Assembly: GCF_900103695.1 (NCBI RefSeq)
Contig: NZ_FNHF01000010.1
Span: forward strand, 1-64,000
Origin: Sediminibacillus halophilus
Lineage (GTDB): Bacteria; Bacillota; Bacilli; Bacillales; Amphibacillaceae
DNA: 64,000 bases
Reading direction: 5' to 3'
Shown here: positions 27,942-38,654 of the stretch, in pieces
Layout: the number at the start of each line of letters is the position of its first letter
How positions within the stretch are numbered: position 1 is the first letter of the stretch
Notes under the pieces: model-generated
What the model was told of the DNA's origin: nothing
Seen by the model: only the letters and a program-made list of their open reading frames with translations
The model's database searches: none
Made by a program: the position numbers and the translations under genes

Positions 27942-29984
27942 TTATTGAATCCTCACGATATCTTTATCTTTTGCGCTCACTTGACCAGAAGCCTTCAAGG
28001 TAACTTCCTGGCCTTCTTCCAAATTCGTAAATACGACTGGCGTAATGGTGGATTCTGCATGTTCTGCAATATAGTCCAAATCGACTTCCATCAACGGCTG
28101 ACCTTGTTCAACAAAGTCGCCTTCTTCAACTTTGGCATCAAATCCTTCTCCTTTTAGCTTTACAGTATCTATCCCGATATGGATCAGGATTTCTGTTCCA
28201 TTATCGGCCTGCAAGCCAATCGCATGTTTGGTTGGGAAGACATTTAGTATTTTCCCGTTCACCGGTGATACAATGGTACCCTGATCAGGCTTGATAGCAA
28301 AACCATCGCCCATCATTTTCCCCGAGAATACTTGATCAGGTACATCCGTAATGGAAAGAATTTCTCCGCTCAACGGGCTGGCAAATTCAAGATTGCTCAA
28401 ATCGACAGGTGCCTCTTCGGCATCTTTTGCTTTATCGATGATTTGTGAAACATCTTCTTTTGATCTCGGTGTTTTACCGTCTATAATATCCTGCATCTGA
28501 CCGCGCAAACTGTCGGAAACGGGTCCGAAGATGGCTTGAATATTATTACCTACTTCCATCACGCCAGAGGCGCCTAACTTCTTCAACCTGTTTTTATCCA
28601 CTTCATTTTTATCATCAACACTGACGCGCAAACGGGTAATACAAGCATCCAGGTGGGTAATGTTTTCTTTACCACCCATCGCAGAAAGAATTTCATACGG
28701 CAGGTCTCCGATTTCTTCTCCATCGTCCTCGTCAGCCGCCTCATCTTCACGTCCTGGTGTTGCCAGGTTGAATTTAAGGATGGCCCAGCGGAATCCAAAG
28801 TAATAGATGACCGCAAGAACCAGACCGACGATGATAACCCACCACCATGGGGTTTTATTTTGCATGACCCCGAATAAGATGAAGTCGATCAATCCACCGG
28901 AAAAGGTCATTCCAATTTTCACATTCAGTAGTTGCATCGTCATGAACGATAGTCCGGCAAATATTGTATGGATGCCGAATAATACTGGTGCTACGAACAA
29001 GAAAGAGAACTCTAAAGGTTCTGTAATACCTGTAAGGAAAGACGTCAAAGCCGCAGATCCCATAATACCGGCTACTACCTTCTTACGCTCCGGCTTAGCA
29101 GTATGATAAATCGCCAGGGCAGCTGCCGGAAGTCCGAACATCATGAACGGGAATTTACCAACCATAAATGTTCCTGCTGTAAATTCGTCGACACCGTCTT
29201 TTAACTGCTCGAAGAATATAGTCTGGTCACCACGGACAATTTCACCGGCTGCATTGGTATAAGAACCGAATTCGAACCAGAATGGCGAGTAGAATATATG
29301 GTGCAGACCGAATGGAATTAATGCCCTTTCAATTACACCAAACACGAATGCAGACAACGTTCTGTTTGTTTCCAGCATAAAGTGTGACAATGCATTAAGT
29401 CCGCTTTGGGCATATGGCCATATGAATAACATGATAATTCCTAGAATCAAAGCTGAAAAAGCGGTAATAATCGGTACAAATCGCTTCCCGGCAAAGAAGC
29501 CCAAAAACTGGGGAAGCTGAATATCGAAAAATTTCCTATACATATAGGAGGCTAATAAACCTACTATTATCCCGCCAAACACACCGGTCTGGAGAGTCGG
29601 CGTACCGAGCACCATGGCATACGCAGGATTATCCTCTGCCATCTTCTGTGTTATATCTCCAAAGACCCCCATGGTGACATTCATGATTAAGTAACCAATG
29701 ATTGCCGCTAGTCCGGCAACTCCGTCACCACCGGCAAGTCCGATGGCTACACCAACCGCAAACAGTAACGGGAGGTTGTCAAAAACGACACCACCTGCTT
29801 CAGCCATTACGGCCAAAATTTCCTGAACCCACGGCGTGCCGAAGAAAGGAACCTTATCTACAAAAGTATCCTGGGCAAAGCTTGTACCAAAGGCAAGCAA
29901 AATACCTGCCGCTGGAAGCAATGCTACCGGCAGCATTAGTGCTTTACCGACTTTTTGCAACGTGCCAAAAGCATTTTTGAACAT
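27942..29984 (-). CDS. ptsG: PTS glucose-specific permease, EIICBA
   Basis: Imports and phosphorylates glucose. The 680-residue fusion has a membrane EIIC domain (about 1-405; [20 protein letters not shown]), EIIB (about 425-500) with the phosphocysteine in [12 protein letters not shown], and EIIA (about 530-665) with the phosphohistidine in [12 protein letters not shown]. Domain order and length resemble B. subtilis PtsG. AGGAGGG is seven bases before the ATG. It lies directly after glcT, behind a RAT/terminator. It is not in the yabM-spoVT gap of B. subtilis, so the pair has moved here. Confidence 0.96.
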   Translation of the reverse strand: MFKNAFGTLQKVGKALMLPVALLPAAGILLAFGTSFAQDTFVDKVPFFGTPWVQEILAVMAEAGGVVFDNLPLLFAVGVAIGLAGGDGVAGLAAIIGYLIMNVTMGVFGDITQKMAEDNPAYAMVLGTPTLQTGVFGGIIVGLLASYMYRKFFDIQLPQFLGFFAGKRFVPIITAFSALILGIIMLFIWPYAQSGLNALSHFMLETNRTLSAFVFGVIERALIPFGLHHIFYSPFWFEFGSYTNAAGEIVRGDQTIFFEQLKDGVDEFTAGTFMVGKFPFMMFGLPAAALAIYHTAKPERKKVVAGIMGSAALTSFLTGITEPLEFSFLFVAPVLFGIHTIFAGLSFMTMQLLNVKIGMTFSGGLIDFILFGVMQNKTPWWWVIIVGLVLAVIYYFGFRWAILKFNLATPGREDEAADEDDGEEIGDLPYEILSAMGGKENITHLDACITRLRVSVDDKNEVDKNRLKKLGASGVMEVGNNIQAIFGPVSDSLRGQMQDIIDGKTPRSKEDVSQIIDKAKDAEEAPVDLSNLEFASPLSGEILSITDVPDQVFSGKMMGDGFAIKPDQGTIVSPVNGKILNVFPTKHAIGLQADNGTEILIHIGIDTVKLKGEGFDAKVEEGDFVEQGQPLMEVDLDYIAEHAESTITPVVFTNLEEGQEVTLKASGQVSAKDKDIVRIQ

Positions 29985-30051
29985 AATAATACCCTCCTAA
30001 GTATTTTGATTTTTGCTAACCAATCTATCCTAAAACGTTTTCAAGAAGAAA

Positions 30052-30140
30052 AATAAAAAAGGCATGAGTATTCAAGATTCAGGTTAAAAGGATATACTTA
30101 TCCCTTAAGATAACCTGAAAATCTCTTCATACTCATGCCT
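30052..30140 (-). terminator. ptsG leader terminator controlled by GlcT
   Basis: Long-range stem AGGCATGAGTAT / ATACTCATGCCT (12 bp) followed by six T. It encloses a second stem (TTCAGGTTA / TAACCTGAA). It stops ptsG transcription unless GlcT binds the overlapping RAT. Confidence 0.85.
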
Positions 30141-30159
30141 GATCGAATCAGTTACACGT
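30131..30159 (-). promoter_or_regulatory. RAT (ribonucleic antiterminator) for GlcT
   Basis: The minus strand reads ACGTGTAACTGATTCGATCA then GGCATGAGT, almost the same as the B. subtilis ptsG RAT as I remember it. It overlaps the first arm of the terminator and begins six bases after the glcT stop. Confidence 0.85.
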
Positions 30160-30164
30160 AATGA

Positions 30165-31004
30165 TTAGGATTTATTGGTTAAGCGCTGTAAATGAATCGT
30201 TAAATAAAGCACTTCCGATTCATCCACGGATCGATGTAATTGTTTTTGCATGACTTTGACTAACTTCCAAGCAAGATTATAGCATACAGGGTATTCATTT
30301 TTCAACATGTCTGCCAACTTCTTTTCTCTTCCCAAGGCCTCTCCCTTATGGACACGGTCAATGGCCCGGTGAAGATGTTGAATCAGACGGAAGTAATTGA
30401 CGTCCTGCTTTTCAAGCTTTATTACCAAATTGTCTTCGATCAATTCAATCATGGTGGTGATCAACTGGTGATATTGATTAATATCCCGCAATGACTTATC
30501 CGTCACAGCACTATGGATATGCAAAGCGACAAAACCTATTTCCCCTTCCGGAAAATCGACGTTTGTCTGCCTCTTCAATTTCTCCACTACTTCCACTGCT
30601 ACCTGATACTCTTTTGGATAGAGGGCCTCGATTTCAAATAAAAATGGATTAGAAAAGTTCATATCTTTTTTTGCCCGGTTGACTGCAAAAGCAATATGGT
30701 CTGTTAGCGCTACGTGAATATGTTCATTAAGTTGTTTCCCCATTCTTTCTTCAATAAACAACATGACATCATTCATAAAATCCAGTAACGCTTTATCAAT
30801 ATAAGGGAGCAGATTAACGTATTGTTCCTTTTCCTTTTCATCCTTCAATAAGAAGGTTTTATCCGCCTTATCAACCGAAATACGATCCCCTGGTTTCCGA
30901 TTGAAACCGATTCCTTTTCCGATCAATACAACCTCTTTGTAGGTTTCGTGTTCTGCGATCACCACATTATTATTCAAGACTTTATCGATCATTAACTGCT
31001 CCAT
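30165..31004 (-). CDS. glcT: Transcriptional antiterminator GlcT (BglG/LicT family)
   Basis: 279-residue RNA-binding regulator. A CAT RNA-binding domain (about 1-60; VLNNNVVIAEHETYKEVVLIGKGIGF) is followed by two PTS regulation domains: PRD1 with HIHVALTDHIAFA and EIGFVALHIHSA, and PRD2 with LIQHLHRAIDR and LYLTIHLQRL. Without glucose, EII phosphorylates it and keeps it inactive; with glucose it binds the RAT and lets ptsG be transcribed. GGGAG is eight bases before the ATG. It sits immediately upstream of its target. Confidence 0.95.
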   Translation of the reverse strand: MEQLMIDKVLNNNVVIAEHETYKEVVLIGKGIGFNRKPGDRISVDKADKTFLLKDEKEKEQYVNLLPYIDKALLDFMNDVMLFIEERMGKQLNEHIHVALTDHIAFAVNRAKKDMNFSNPFLFEIEALYPKEYQVAVEVVEKLKRQTNVDFPEGEIGFVALHIHSAVTDKSLRDINQYHQLITTMIELIEDNLVIKLEKQDVNYFRLIQHLHRAIDRVHKGEALGREKKLADMLKNEYPVCYNLAWKLVKVMQKQLHRSVDESEVLYLTIHLQRLTNKS

Positions 31005-31120
31005 ACTTTTCTCTCCCTGTTTTCCTGAAACTCCCTTAATCTTTGTCTATCGTAATGCTATGTAAATCTTTTTACAAGTGTATTTATTTATACACATCCT
31101 TACCAGGTTCATTTTCCCTC

Positions 31121-31162
31121 AAAAAAAGGACTGGCACAAGGAATACCCCCTTATGCCAGTCC
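31121..31162 (-). terminator. spoVT terminator
   Basis: GGACTGGCA / TGCCAGTCC (9 bp) with an inner AAGG/CCTT stem, then seven T on the minus strand. Confidence 0.85.
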
Positions 31163-31194
31163 ACCTTACACACAATACCCTATGAGCAATTCCG

Positions 31195-31728
31195 CTATTC
31201 CATTTGCCTTGCCAGAAATCCGGCAGCAGTTTCTATAGCTTTTTGTTCTACAGGGCCTAAATCATCTTTTGTTTTCGACATGACCATGACACATCCAATT
31301 GGATCGCCATTTGCGATTATCGGACTTAGTACATAGGAAGCGATATTTTCCTCTCTTCCCTCTACGAGTTCGACAGACGCATCTTTTTCTGTAACCAGGT
31401 TACGCTCATCCATTGCCTTCTCCATTTGCGAACCGATATTTTTACTTAAATACTCTTTTTTGGACTCACCGGCAACGGCTATGAATTCATCACGATCACA
31501 TATAAGTACGGGAGATCCTAGAGAATCAAACAGAGCATCCGCATATTCTTTTGCAAAGTCACCCAACTCGCTGATTGGGGAATACTTTTTAAGAATAACC
31601 TCTCCATCCCGGTCAACAAATATCTCTAACGGATCCCCTTCTCGAATTCTTAACGTTCTTCTAATTTCTTTTGGAATCACTACTCTGCCTAAATCATCAA
31701 TTCGACGCACAATTCCTGTTGCTTTCAT
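31195..31728 (-). CDS. spoVT: Stage V sporulation protein T
   Basis: Forespore transcription factor that tunes sigma-G genes. The 177-residue protein has an AbrB-type swapped-hairpin DNA-binding domain (1-50; KATGIVRRIDDLGRVVIPKEIRRTL) and a C-terminal GAF-like domain (about 55-177). It is full length. A consensus sigma-G promoter lies about 90 bases upstream. It follows mfd, as in B. subtilis, but glcT-ptsG now separate it from the flippase gene. Confidence 0.96.
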   Translation of the reverse strand: MKATGIVRRIDDLGRVVIPKEIRRTLRIREGDPLEIFVDRDGEVILKKYSPISELGDFAKEYADALFDSLGSPVLICDRDEFIAVAGESKKEYLSKNIGSQMEKAMDERNLVTEKDASVELVEGREENIASYVLSPIIANGDPIGCVMVMSKTKDDLGPVEQKAIETAAGFLARQME

Positions 31729-31816
31729 CTGCTGTGTAGCCTCACTTTCTTTGATGATCTTTCTGGTTTTCTTTCCACCATCGGTAACATTAAGCAGAAA
31801 TAACCAGTTGTGGCTT

Positions 31817-31845
31817 TAGTATGATTCACCAGTCAATAACTATAC
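31817..31845 (-). promoter_or_regulatory. spoVT sigma-G promoter
   Basis: -35 GTATA (31841-31845), 17-nt spacer, -10 CATACTA (31817-31823), a full match to the sigma-G consensus GHATR / CATHHTA. Confidence 0.75.
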
Positions 31846-31887
31846 ATAAATTATCTACATTTTGCCTTTAAACAGCGTTTCTTCCGT

Positions 31888-34800
31888 TCATTCTCTTTTT
31901 GTGTTTTTCAGGCCGCTGATTAGTTCTTGGACGATTTCGTAGCGTCGGTGTTTGGTTTCTCGATCCCATTGTACTACTATCTTCAGGTTACGGTTTTCCG
32001 TACCGAGTTGGACCATCCGGCCATAGTTGTTGGCAAATTCAAATAGCTTTGCTCCATCAATCTGCTGGCTGGTGTCTTCCTCTACCAACAATTCGATTTT
32101 GCTTTTCTTTTCACTGACTGATTGAACGCGCTGCTGCTTGGCACTGCTTTTTATCGATGCAACGTGAAAAAGATTGGAAACCTCTTCGGGATAGTCACCA
32201 AACCGATCTATCAGTTCTTCTCGCAAGTCAAAAATAGCTTCCTGGGAATCAATGGCTTGGAATCGTTTATACATATCGATTTTTTGTTTCTCATCATCAA
32301 TATAGCTGTCAGGAATATAAGCGTCCAAGTCCAAATCCAGTTCCACTTCAAACGGCTTTGCTTCTTCCACAGTTTTCCCTGCTTTTCTGGCATCGACTGC
32401 TTCTTTCAGCATCTGGGAATACATGTCGAACCCAACTGAATCGATGAAACCATGCTGTTGAGCACCAAGCAGATTTCCTGCTCCGCGAATTGATAAATCG
32501 CGCATGGCAATCTTGAATCCGGAACCTAGTTCTGTAAATTCTTTGATCGCCTGCAGTCTTTTTTCGGCCACTTCTGTCAATACCTTATCCTGTTGGTAGG
32601 TAAAGTAAGAATAGGCTACCCGATTGGACCTACCTACTCTTCCACGAAGCTGATAAAGCTGACTAAGTCCCATTTTGTCCGCATCATTTACAATCAGTGT
32701 ATTTACATTAGGAATATCTACGCCTGTCTCGATAATTGTCGTACTGACGAGGACATCTGATTCTCCTTCCAGGAAGGAAAACATGACATTTTCCAATTCC
32801 GCTTCATTCATTTGACCATGCGCAAATGCAACCCGGGCATCATCTACCAGGGCTGAGATCTCTTCCGCCATTCGTTCAATATTATCGACACGATTGTATA
32901 AGAAGAACACTTGTCCACCGCGAGACATTTCCCTTTCAATCGCTTCCCTGATAAAGACAGGATTATACTCCATTACGTAGGTTTGTATTGGAAAACGATT
33001 CTCTGGCGGCGTCTCGATTACCGATAAATCCCGCACCCCAAGCATCGACATATGAAGCGTCCGCGGAATAGGGGTTGCCGTAAGCGTCAGGACATCGACG
33101 TTGGTTTTCAACCGTTTGATCTTTTCCTTATGCTTTACGCCGAATCGTTGTTCTTCGTCGACGATCAGCAAACCGATACTTTTATACTCCACATCCTTGG
33201 AAAGCAATCGATGGGTGCCGATGACAATATCGACTAACCCTTTTTTCAATCCATCTAAAGTTTCCTTCTGCTGTTTCCTCGTTCTGAATCTGCTCAACAG
33301 TCCGATGTTGACAGCATGTCCTTGAAAACGCTCTCTGATTGTTTCATAATGCTGCTGTGCAAGAATAGTCGTTGGTACAAGAATGGCTACCTGTTTTCCA
33401 TCGGCAATTGCCTTAAACGCCGCTCTTATAGCAACTTCGGTTTTCCCATAACCCACATCTCCACAAAGCAAACGATCCATTGGTCGCGGTCGTTCCATGT
33501 CTTTTTTGATTTCTTCAATACAACGGAGCTGATCCTCTGTTTCCTGATAGGGAAAGGCATCCTCAAATTCCCGCTGCATTAGGGAATCTTCAGAGAAAGC
33601 ATAGCCCTTGGTTGCCTCTCTTTCGGCGTAGAGCTTTATTAAATCGTCGGCGATGTCTTCGACGGAGGACTGGACTTTGCTTTTTACTTTTTTCCATTCA
33701 CTTCCACCAAGTTTGTACAGCTTCGGTTCTTTGCCTTCCGAACCAACGTATTTTTGAACCAGATCGATTTGATCGATCGGGACGAAAAGCTTGTCATCTC
33801 CCATATACTTAAGCAGCATAAAGTCTTTATGAAGCCCGTTTACTTCAAGCGTTTCAATACCCAGGTACCGGCCAATCCCATGATTGGCATGGACGACGTA
33901 GTCTCCCACCTTCAGTTCCTGATAGTTTTTAATACGCTCGGCATTGGATATCTTCTGCCTTCTTTTCGGTCTGCTGGTTCGCTTCTTGAATAATTCACTC
34001 TCTGTCAAAATAGCCACTTTATGCATCGGCAATTCAAATCCGCTGCTTATATTATCGACCATGATCAGCGGCTTGGACTGTGGTAACTGGATGTCTCCGG
34101 ATACTCGGACAGCCTCCATGTCATAATCGAAAAGAACCGCCTCGATTTTTTCTGCGCGCTGTTCATTTGGAGCAAAGATGATGACGGAAAAGTCATTATT
34201 TTGCCAGCGGGTAAATTCATTTTTCAATAAGTTCATTTGACCATGGAACTGCTGCATGGCACGACAGGATACGTTCACCAGATTTTGCGGATTGGTATTA
34301 GGAATGTGACGCAGAAATACAGACATATAAAGGCGAGGTTGTTTCATTTTCGCCCAGGTATCGTGCCAATCAAAGGAAATTGACAGGTTATGCACCATTT
34401 GACGGTGTTCCAACAAGCTCTGATGCCATTCAGCTTCCTCTTCATCCAGCCGGTTGGCCGTCTCTTGGATTCTGCTCATTTCATCTAAAATAATCAATCC
34501 ATTCTCTGGGAGATAATCTAATAAACTACCAGGCTCCTGATAAAAATAACCAATATATTTATACATTTCTTGAAATCGTTCCTGCTGCCTTAACCGATCC
34601 AAATCATGATTAACCGCTTCCGCTAATTTTTCCTTGTCCTCTGCTTTTTTTAGCTTTTTCAACGATATAGACAGTTCCTCTTCAAGCTTGTCTGCTCCTG
34701 TAGCGATATCTTCCGGTCGCAACAGCATCTCTGTAGCAGGTCCTACGACCACTTGCTCAGCTTTTTCCAACGACCGCTGGGTCTCTGCGTCAAAAAAGCG

Positions 34801-35412
34801 GATGGAATCGACTTCCTCATCGAATAATTCCACACGGATGGGGTTTGCCTCTGTAATTGGATAGATATCAATAATTCCGCCACGCAAACTGAACTCTCCT
34901 GGAGTGGAGACCATATCGACACGTTCATATCCCATTTCGACCAGGGAAGTCAAATAGTTCTCGATATCAATTTCTGTTTCTAGCTGAAAATGCAACTGGT
35001 AGTCTTTCCAGTATGATGCCGGAGGCAAAATCCGTTTTAAGGCGGCTACCGGTGCAATTAAAATACCAGACTCCCGGTTCATCCACTGGTTCAATGCTTC
35101 AATTCGCTGACTCTTCAATTCAGGGCTGGCAATAGCAATCTCCGAAGCAATCAATTCATTGACCGGATAAAGATGGACAGACTCCCGGTCTGACATTTCC
35201 AGCAAATCCTCATAAAGCTGTTGAGCCTGCATCAATTGGTGCGTCACTAGTAGAATCGGCTTTTTGGCAGCTTCATTGATCAATGAGGCCAGCATACCTC
35301 TTGCCGATCCTGTCAATCCGGAAACGAGCTGCTCCTTAAGCCCCGCCTCGACACCGGACAATACGGACTTTATATCATCTTGTGTCTTTAAATATTGTTT
35401 TAATCCTTCCAT
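31888..35412 (-). CDS. mfd: Transcription-repair coupling factor Mfd
   Basis: ATP-dependent translocase of 1174 residues that removes stalled RNA polymerase and recruits UvrA. It has an N-terminal UvrB-like module, an RNA polymerase-interacting domain (VGDYVVHANHGIGRYLGIE), and helicase motifs with Walker A CGDVGYGKTEVA and DEEQ in LLIVDEEQRFGVKHKE. The RecG-like TRG motif and a C-terminal D7 domain follow. Length is normal. GGGGGAGG lies four bases before the ATG. It stands between fin and spoVT. Confidence 0.97.
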   Translation of the reverse strand: MEGLKQYLKTQDDIKSVLSGVEAGLKEQLVSGLTGSARGMLASLINEAAKKPILLVTHQLMQAQQLYEDLLEMSDRESVHLYPVNELIASEIAIASPELKSQRIEALNQWMNRESGILIAPVAALKRILPPASYWKDYQLHFQLETEIDIENYLTSLVEMGYERVDMVSTPGEFSLRGGIIDIYPITEANPIRVELFDEEVDSIRFFDAETQRSLEKAEQVVVGPATEMLLRPEDIATGADKLEEELSISLKKLKKAEDKEKLAEAVNHDLDRLRQQERFQEMYKYIGYFYQEPGSLLDYLPENGLIILDEMSRIQETANRLDEEEAEWHQSLLEHRQMVHNLSISFDWHDTWAKMKQPRLYMSVFLRHIPNTNPQNLVNVSCRAMQQFHGQMNLLKNEFTRWQNNDFSVIIFAPNEQRAEKIEAVLFDYDMEAVRVSGDIQLPQSKPLIMVDNISSGFELPMHKVAILTESELFKKRTSRPKRRQKISNAERIKNYQELKVGDYVVHANHGIGRYLGIETLEVNGLHKDFMLLKYMGDDKLFVPIDQIDLVQKYVGSEGKEPKLYKLGGSEWKKVKSKVQSSVEDIADDLIKLYAEREATKGYAFSEDSLMQREFEDAFPYQETEDQLRCIEEIKKDMERPRPMDRLLCGDVGYGKTEVAIRAAFKAIADGKQVAILVPTTILAQQHYETIRERFQGHAVNIGLLSRFRTRKQQKETLDGLKKGLVDIVIGTHRLLSKDVEYKSIGLLIVDEEQRFGVKHKEKIKRLKTNVDVLTLTATPIPRTLHMSMLGVRDLSVIETPPENRFPIQTYVMEYNPVFIREAIEREMSRGGQVFFLYNRVDNIERMAEEISALVDDARVAFAHGQMNEAELENVMFSFLEGESDVLVSTTIIETGVDIPNVNTLIVNDADKMGLSQLYQLRGRVGRSNRVAYSYFTYQQDKVLTEVAEKRLQAIKEFTELGSGFKIAMRDLSIRGAGNLLGAQQHGFIDSVGFDMYSQMLKEAVDARKAGKTVEEAKPFEVELDLDLDAYIPDSYIDDEKQKIDMYKRFQAIDSQEAIFDLREELIDRFGDYPEEVSNLFHVASIKSSAKQQRVQSVSEKKSKIELLVEEDTSQQIDGAKLFEFANNYGRMVQLGTENRNLKIVVQWDRETKHRRYEIVQELISGLKNTKRE

Positions 35413-35596
35413 GGTGCCTCCCCCTACTTTTCATTACCCAGTTAAGAAAATTTTACGGATAAGTACAAAAATGCCTTGGCGAAAACCAAAGCTTATTACT
35501 TTTAACCAATATGACATATTTTTTATTAAGTGAACAGCTTCCCCTCTGATAATACGAGGGGAAACCTGTACCATTTATATAAAACCAACAAACTCA

Positions 35597-35827
35597 TTAC
35601 TGCAAAAAATGATCCAATTCATGATAATGAGGATGCTGCTCCAAGGATGCCTGGCAATTTTCACATATCGTTTGGATATGGACATCTCCATTAGCCTGAT
35701 ATTGAATCATTTCCCTCTTCTCATCCTGACTAAGCGTGTGAAAACCTAATTGCTGCTCATCAAGCACTTGCTGATTCAGCTTGCCAACTTCATTTCCGCA
35801 ATGCTTGCACTGATAAACAAGCGACAT
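35597..35827 (-). CDS. fin: Anti-sigma-F factor Fin
   Basis: 76-residue zinc protein with two CxxC pairs (CKHC and CENC) and the family-typical LGFHTLSQDEKREMI and NPHYHE-like end QHPHYHELDHF. In B. subtilis Fin (YabK) is made under sigma-F and inhibits sigma-F, helping the switch to sigma-G. The ATG at 35827 is seven bases after GAGGAGG and gives the same length as B. subtilis Fin; the frame stays open upstream to 35866. A consensus sigma-F promoter precedes it. Confidence 0.93.
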   Translation of the reverse strand: MSLVYQCKHCGNEVGKLNQQVLDEQQLGFHTLSQDEKREMIQYQANGDVHIQTICENCQASLEQHPHYHELDHFLQ

Positions 35828-35869
35828 ACGAAAAACCTCCTCTGGAAAAAAGTGTTGTGCGTACACTTT

Positions 35870-35898
35870 CAGTTTTTCCGTAGGGAAGGTTTCTATAC
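35870..35898 (-). promoter_or_regulatory. fin sigma-F promoter
   Basis: -35 GTATA (35894-35898), 14-nt gap, then GGAAAAACTG (35870-35879), which fits GGNRANAHTR at every position. Counted to the core RANAHTR the spacing is 17. Confidence 0.7.
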
Positions 35899-35920
35899 CT
35901 ATGTTAATTCAGTCTATGAA

Positions 35921-36481
35921 TTAGCGATTAAATTCATTCATTACTTCCAAGAAAGGCTTATCCAGCCAAGCTTCACAAGCATCTGCTGCTTTTTCCACCA
36001 CTTTATCCATTGTTTGTTGCTCCTGTTTGCTGAATGTTCCAAGCACATAGTCCGGAACCGGCATCGGGGTGGAAGGACGCCCGATCCCTACGCGAATTCG
36101 CTTGAATTCCTTCGTCCCTAAATGATCGATAATAGAACGGATGCCATTATGCCCCCCATGGCCGCCTTTTTCACGCAGACGGATTTTTCCCTGGGGTAAA
36201 TCCAGTTCATCGTAAATAACCACTATATCGCTTATATCCAGTTCATAGTAATCAACAAGCGGCCTGATCGCCTCGCCGGATAAATTCATATAAGTCTGCG
36301 GCTCGAGCAGCACGACCTTCTCACCATTAATCGATTCCAGTGCATAAAGGCCATTGAACTTTTTCTTCTTTAACTTAATTTGATGCCTTCTGGCAAGTTC
36401 ATCAATAATCATAAATCCTATATTGTGGCGTGTTTGCTCGAATTTTTTTCCTGGGTTTCCCAGTCCTACTATACATTTCAT
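35921..36481 (-). CDS. pth: Peptidyl-tRNA hydrolase (SpoVC)
   Basis: Releases peptides from prematurely dropped peptidyl-tRNA. The 186-residue protein begins [11 protein letters not shown], has the catalytic His in TRHNIGF (His19) and Asp in VIYDELDLP, and [12 protein letters not shown]. It ends FLEVMNEFN, typical of Bacillus. The ATG at 36481 matches the family start; a GTG at 36490 is possible. Neither has a strong Shine-Dalgarno. In B. subtilis it follows ctc; here the NAD island separates them. Confidence 0.95.
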   Translation of the reverse strand: MKCIVGLGNPGKKFEQTRHNIGFMIIDELARRHQIKLKKKKFNGLYALESINGEKVVLLEPQTYMNLSGEAIRPLVDYYELDISDIVVIYDELDLPQGKIRLREKGGHGGHNGIRSIIDHLGTKEFKRIRVGIGRPSTPMPVPDYVLGTFSKQEQQTMDKVVEKAADACEAWLDKPFLEVMNEFNR

Positions 36482-36624
36482 TGCATTCACGTCTTTCTAT
36501 CCATGATTAACGTCGATACCTTCTTATTGTACTTAGTTTACCCACAAAAATAAAGCAATAAAGAAAAGTGCAGGTGTCTTGCTCCCTCCAGTTAAGCACG
36601 ACATCCCAACAGATTTTTCTTTTA

Positions 36625-36664
36625 TAAAAAATGGCGCCAAAAAGACCATCATCCTTTTGGCGCC
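36625..36664 (-). terminator. nadA terminator
   Basis: GGCGCCAAAAG / CTTTTTGGCGCC around a 9-nt loop, then ATTTTTTAT on the minus strand, 16 bases past the nadA stop. Confidence 0.85.
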
Positions 36665-36680
36665 TTATCAACAGCTCTCT

Positions 36681-37787
36681 TCATGCTCTAGCCAGCATTC
36701 GGTCTAAGGCAAGTTTCGCCCCATCTGCAATAGTGGCTTCTACTTTTATTTGATTCTCAATCGTTCCCTTCTCTAAGGATTCAAGCACCCACAAGAGGTG
36801 GGGAAGATCGATTCGATTCATTGTTAAACACGGACACATGTGAGGGTTCAAGGAAATAATCTCTTTATCAGGATGCTGTTGCATCAACCGTTTGACCAGG
36901 TTCATTTCCGTTCCGATTGCCCATTTACTACCTGCCGGTGCTTCGGAAATGGTATCAATGATATATTTAGTGGAACCTGCATAATCAGAACACTCGACGA
37001 CCTCGCGACTGCATTCAGGATGGACGATTACCTTCATATCGGGTCGTGTTTCTCGTATATACTCTACGTTTGGAACCCGAAAGTTTTCATGAACGGAACA
37101 ATGCCCCTTCCACAAGATAACTTGTATATTTTCGGCATCCCCTTCGTATTCTAATCGGTCTAGAATCGGATTCCATACAGCCATGTTTTCCAATGGAACA
37201 CCCAGATCATATGCTGTATTCCTCCCCAAATGCTGATCAGGCAGAAACAGGATTCGTTCCTTTTGAGTAAAAGCCCACTCGAGCATATGTTTGGCATTGG
37301 AAGAGGTAACGGTAGCCCCTCCATTTTCGCCGACAAACGCTTTTATTGCGGCGGTTGAGTTAACGTAGGTCAAGGGAATTATGCTATCACCGAAAGTATC
37401 CTGCATGATCTTCCAGCCTCTTTCGGTTTGATGGATATCGGCCATATCGGCCATCGAACAACCCGCCCGCATATCTGGTAGAATTACTTGCTGATATTCC
37501 TCTGTGAGAATATCCGCTGTTTCCGCCATGAAGTGTACACCACAGAACACGATATATTCAGCCGAGTTTGCTGCAGACAACTGAGCAAGCTGTAAAGAAT
37601 CACCGGTTGCATCTGCAAATTGCATTACTTCGTCCTTTTGATAATGATGACCAGGGATAAATAATCTAGCGCCAAACTTTTCCTTTATTTTTTTTACCCT
37701 TTCAACCATTTCTATCTCTGACAAGTCCTTATATATTTCGGGCAACACTTGCTTTTGGGTGTGCTGAAGTACATCCATCATTTTCAT
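36681..37787 (-). CDS. nadA: Quinolinate synthase A
   Basis: Makes quinolinate from iminoaspartate and dihydroxyacetone phosphate with a [4Fe-4S] cluster. The 368-residue long form carries the cluster cysteines Cys110 (RAGCSMAD), Cys230 (WKGHCSVHE) and Cys318/Cys320 (PHMCPC). It also has the GHHYQKDEV and [11 protein letters not shown] motifs. GGGGG is eight bases before the ATG. It overlaps the nadC end by 59 bases and closes the nadB-nadC-nadA operon. Confidence 0.97.
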   Translation of the reverse strand: MKMMDVLQHTQKQVLPEIYKDLSEIEMVERVKKIKEKFGARLFIPGHHYQKDEVMQFADATGDSLQLAQLSAANSAEYIVFCGVHFMAETADILTEEYQQVILPDMRAGCSMADMADIHQTERGWKIMQDTFGDSIIPLTYVNSTAAIKAFVGENGGATVTSSNAKHMLEWAFTQKERILFLPDQHLGRNTAYDLGVPLENMAVWNPILDRLEYEGDAENIQVILWKGHCSVHENFRVPNVEYIRETRPDMKVIVHPECSREVVECSDYAGSTKYIIDTISEAPAGSKWAIGTEMNLVKRLMQQHPDKEIISLNPHMCPCLTMNRIDLPHLLWVLESLEKGTIENQIKVEATIADGAKLALDRMLARA

Positions 37788-38640
37788 CGATGCTTCCCCC
37801 TATCGATTGATTTTTCACTATCATACTGATATCTAAAGCATGGATCGAATGGGTTAAATAACCGAGCGAAATGTAATCAACTCCTGTGTCCCGGTATGCA
37901 GCCAGCCGATCCTCCGTAATGCCGCCAGAGGCTTCAGTTACAATTCCTTTGGGCACGTACTGGACAAACGCTGCCACTTCCTCAGGAGAACGATTGTCAA
38001 ACATAATCACATCCACTCCCGCTTCCACTGCCTCTATCACCTGTTCCTCGTTTTCTGTCTCTACTTCTAATTTCACCATGTGTCCTGAATGACTCCTAGC
38101 TGCCTGCACCGCCTTGGTAATCGATCCACAAAACGCAATGTGGTTATCTTTGATCATGATTCCGTCGTATAAACCAAACCGGTGATTTTTTCCTCCTCCA
38201 CAGCTTACGGCATACTTCTCCAGCATCCGTAAGCCTGGAGTCGTTTTCCTAGTATCACAAATTTTTGTATGCCTGCTTCCTAATGCATCGACGCTTTGCC
38301 TTGTTTTCGTCGCAATACCACTCATTCGTTGCAACAAATTCAAAATGACTCTTTCTCCAGTGAGAAGATGACGAACAGGTCCCTCCACCTCGGCGATTTT
38401 CTCCCCGGGCAGAACAGATTGGCCATCTCGTTTCAGGAGTTTGACGCGGATTGATGGATCAAACAACCGGTATGCCTCTGCAATGATCGACAGGCCTGCC
38501 AGTATCCCCCGTTGCTTTGCAATAAATGTTCCCGTACCTGTTTGATGGATGGGAAAAATGGCAGTACTCGTCAAGTCCTGATCACCGATATCCTCCAAAT
38601 AGAATTGCCGGAGCAGCTCCTGTAATTTAAGATTGTTCAC
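37729..38640 (-). CDS. nadC: Nicotinate-nucleotide pyrophosphorylase (quinolinate phosphoribosyltransferase)
   Basis: Converts quinolinate and PRPP to nicotinate mononucleotide. The 303-residue protein has [10 protein letters not shown] at the start, [28 protein letters not shown] and EASGGI...[11 protein letters not shown]. The start is GTG at 38640, ten bases after AGGAGG and 14 bases after nadB. It carries about 20 extra C-terminal residues ([20 protein letters not shown]) that cause a 59-base overlap with nadA. Confidence 0.94.
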   Translation of the reverse strand: MNNLKLQELLRQFYLEDIGDQDLTSTAIFPIHQTGTGTFIAKQRGILAGLSIIAEAYRLFDPSIRVKLLKRDGQSVLPGEKIAEVEGPVRHLLTGERVILNLLQRMSGIATKTRQSVDALGSRHTKICDTRKTTPGLRMLEKYAVSCGGGKNHRFGLYDGIMIKDNHIAFCGSITKAVQAARSHSGHMVKLEVETENEEQVIEAVEAGVDVIMFDNRSPEEVAAFVQYVPKGIVTEASGGITEDRLAAYRDTGVDYISLGYLTHSIHALDISMIVKNQSIGGSIDENDGCTSAHPKASVARNI

Positions 38641-38654
38641 GTTTTGGGTTCCTC

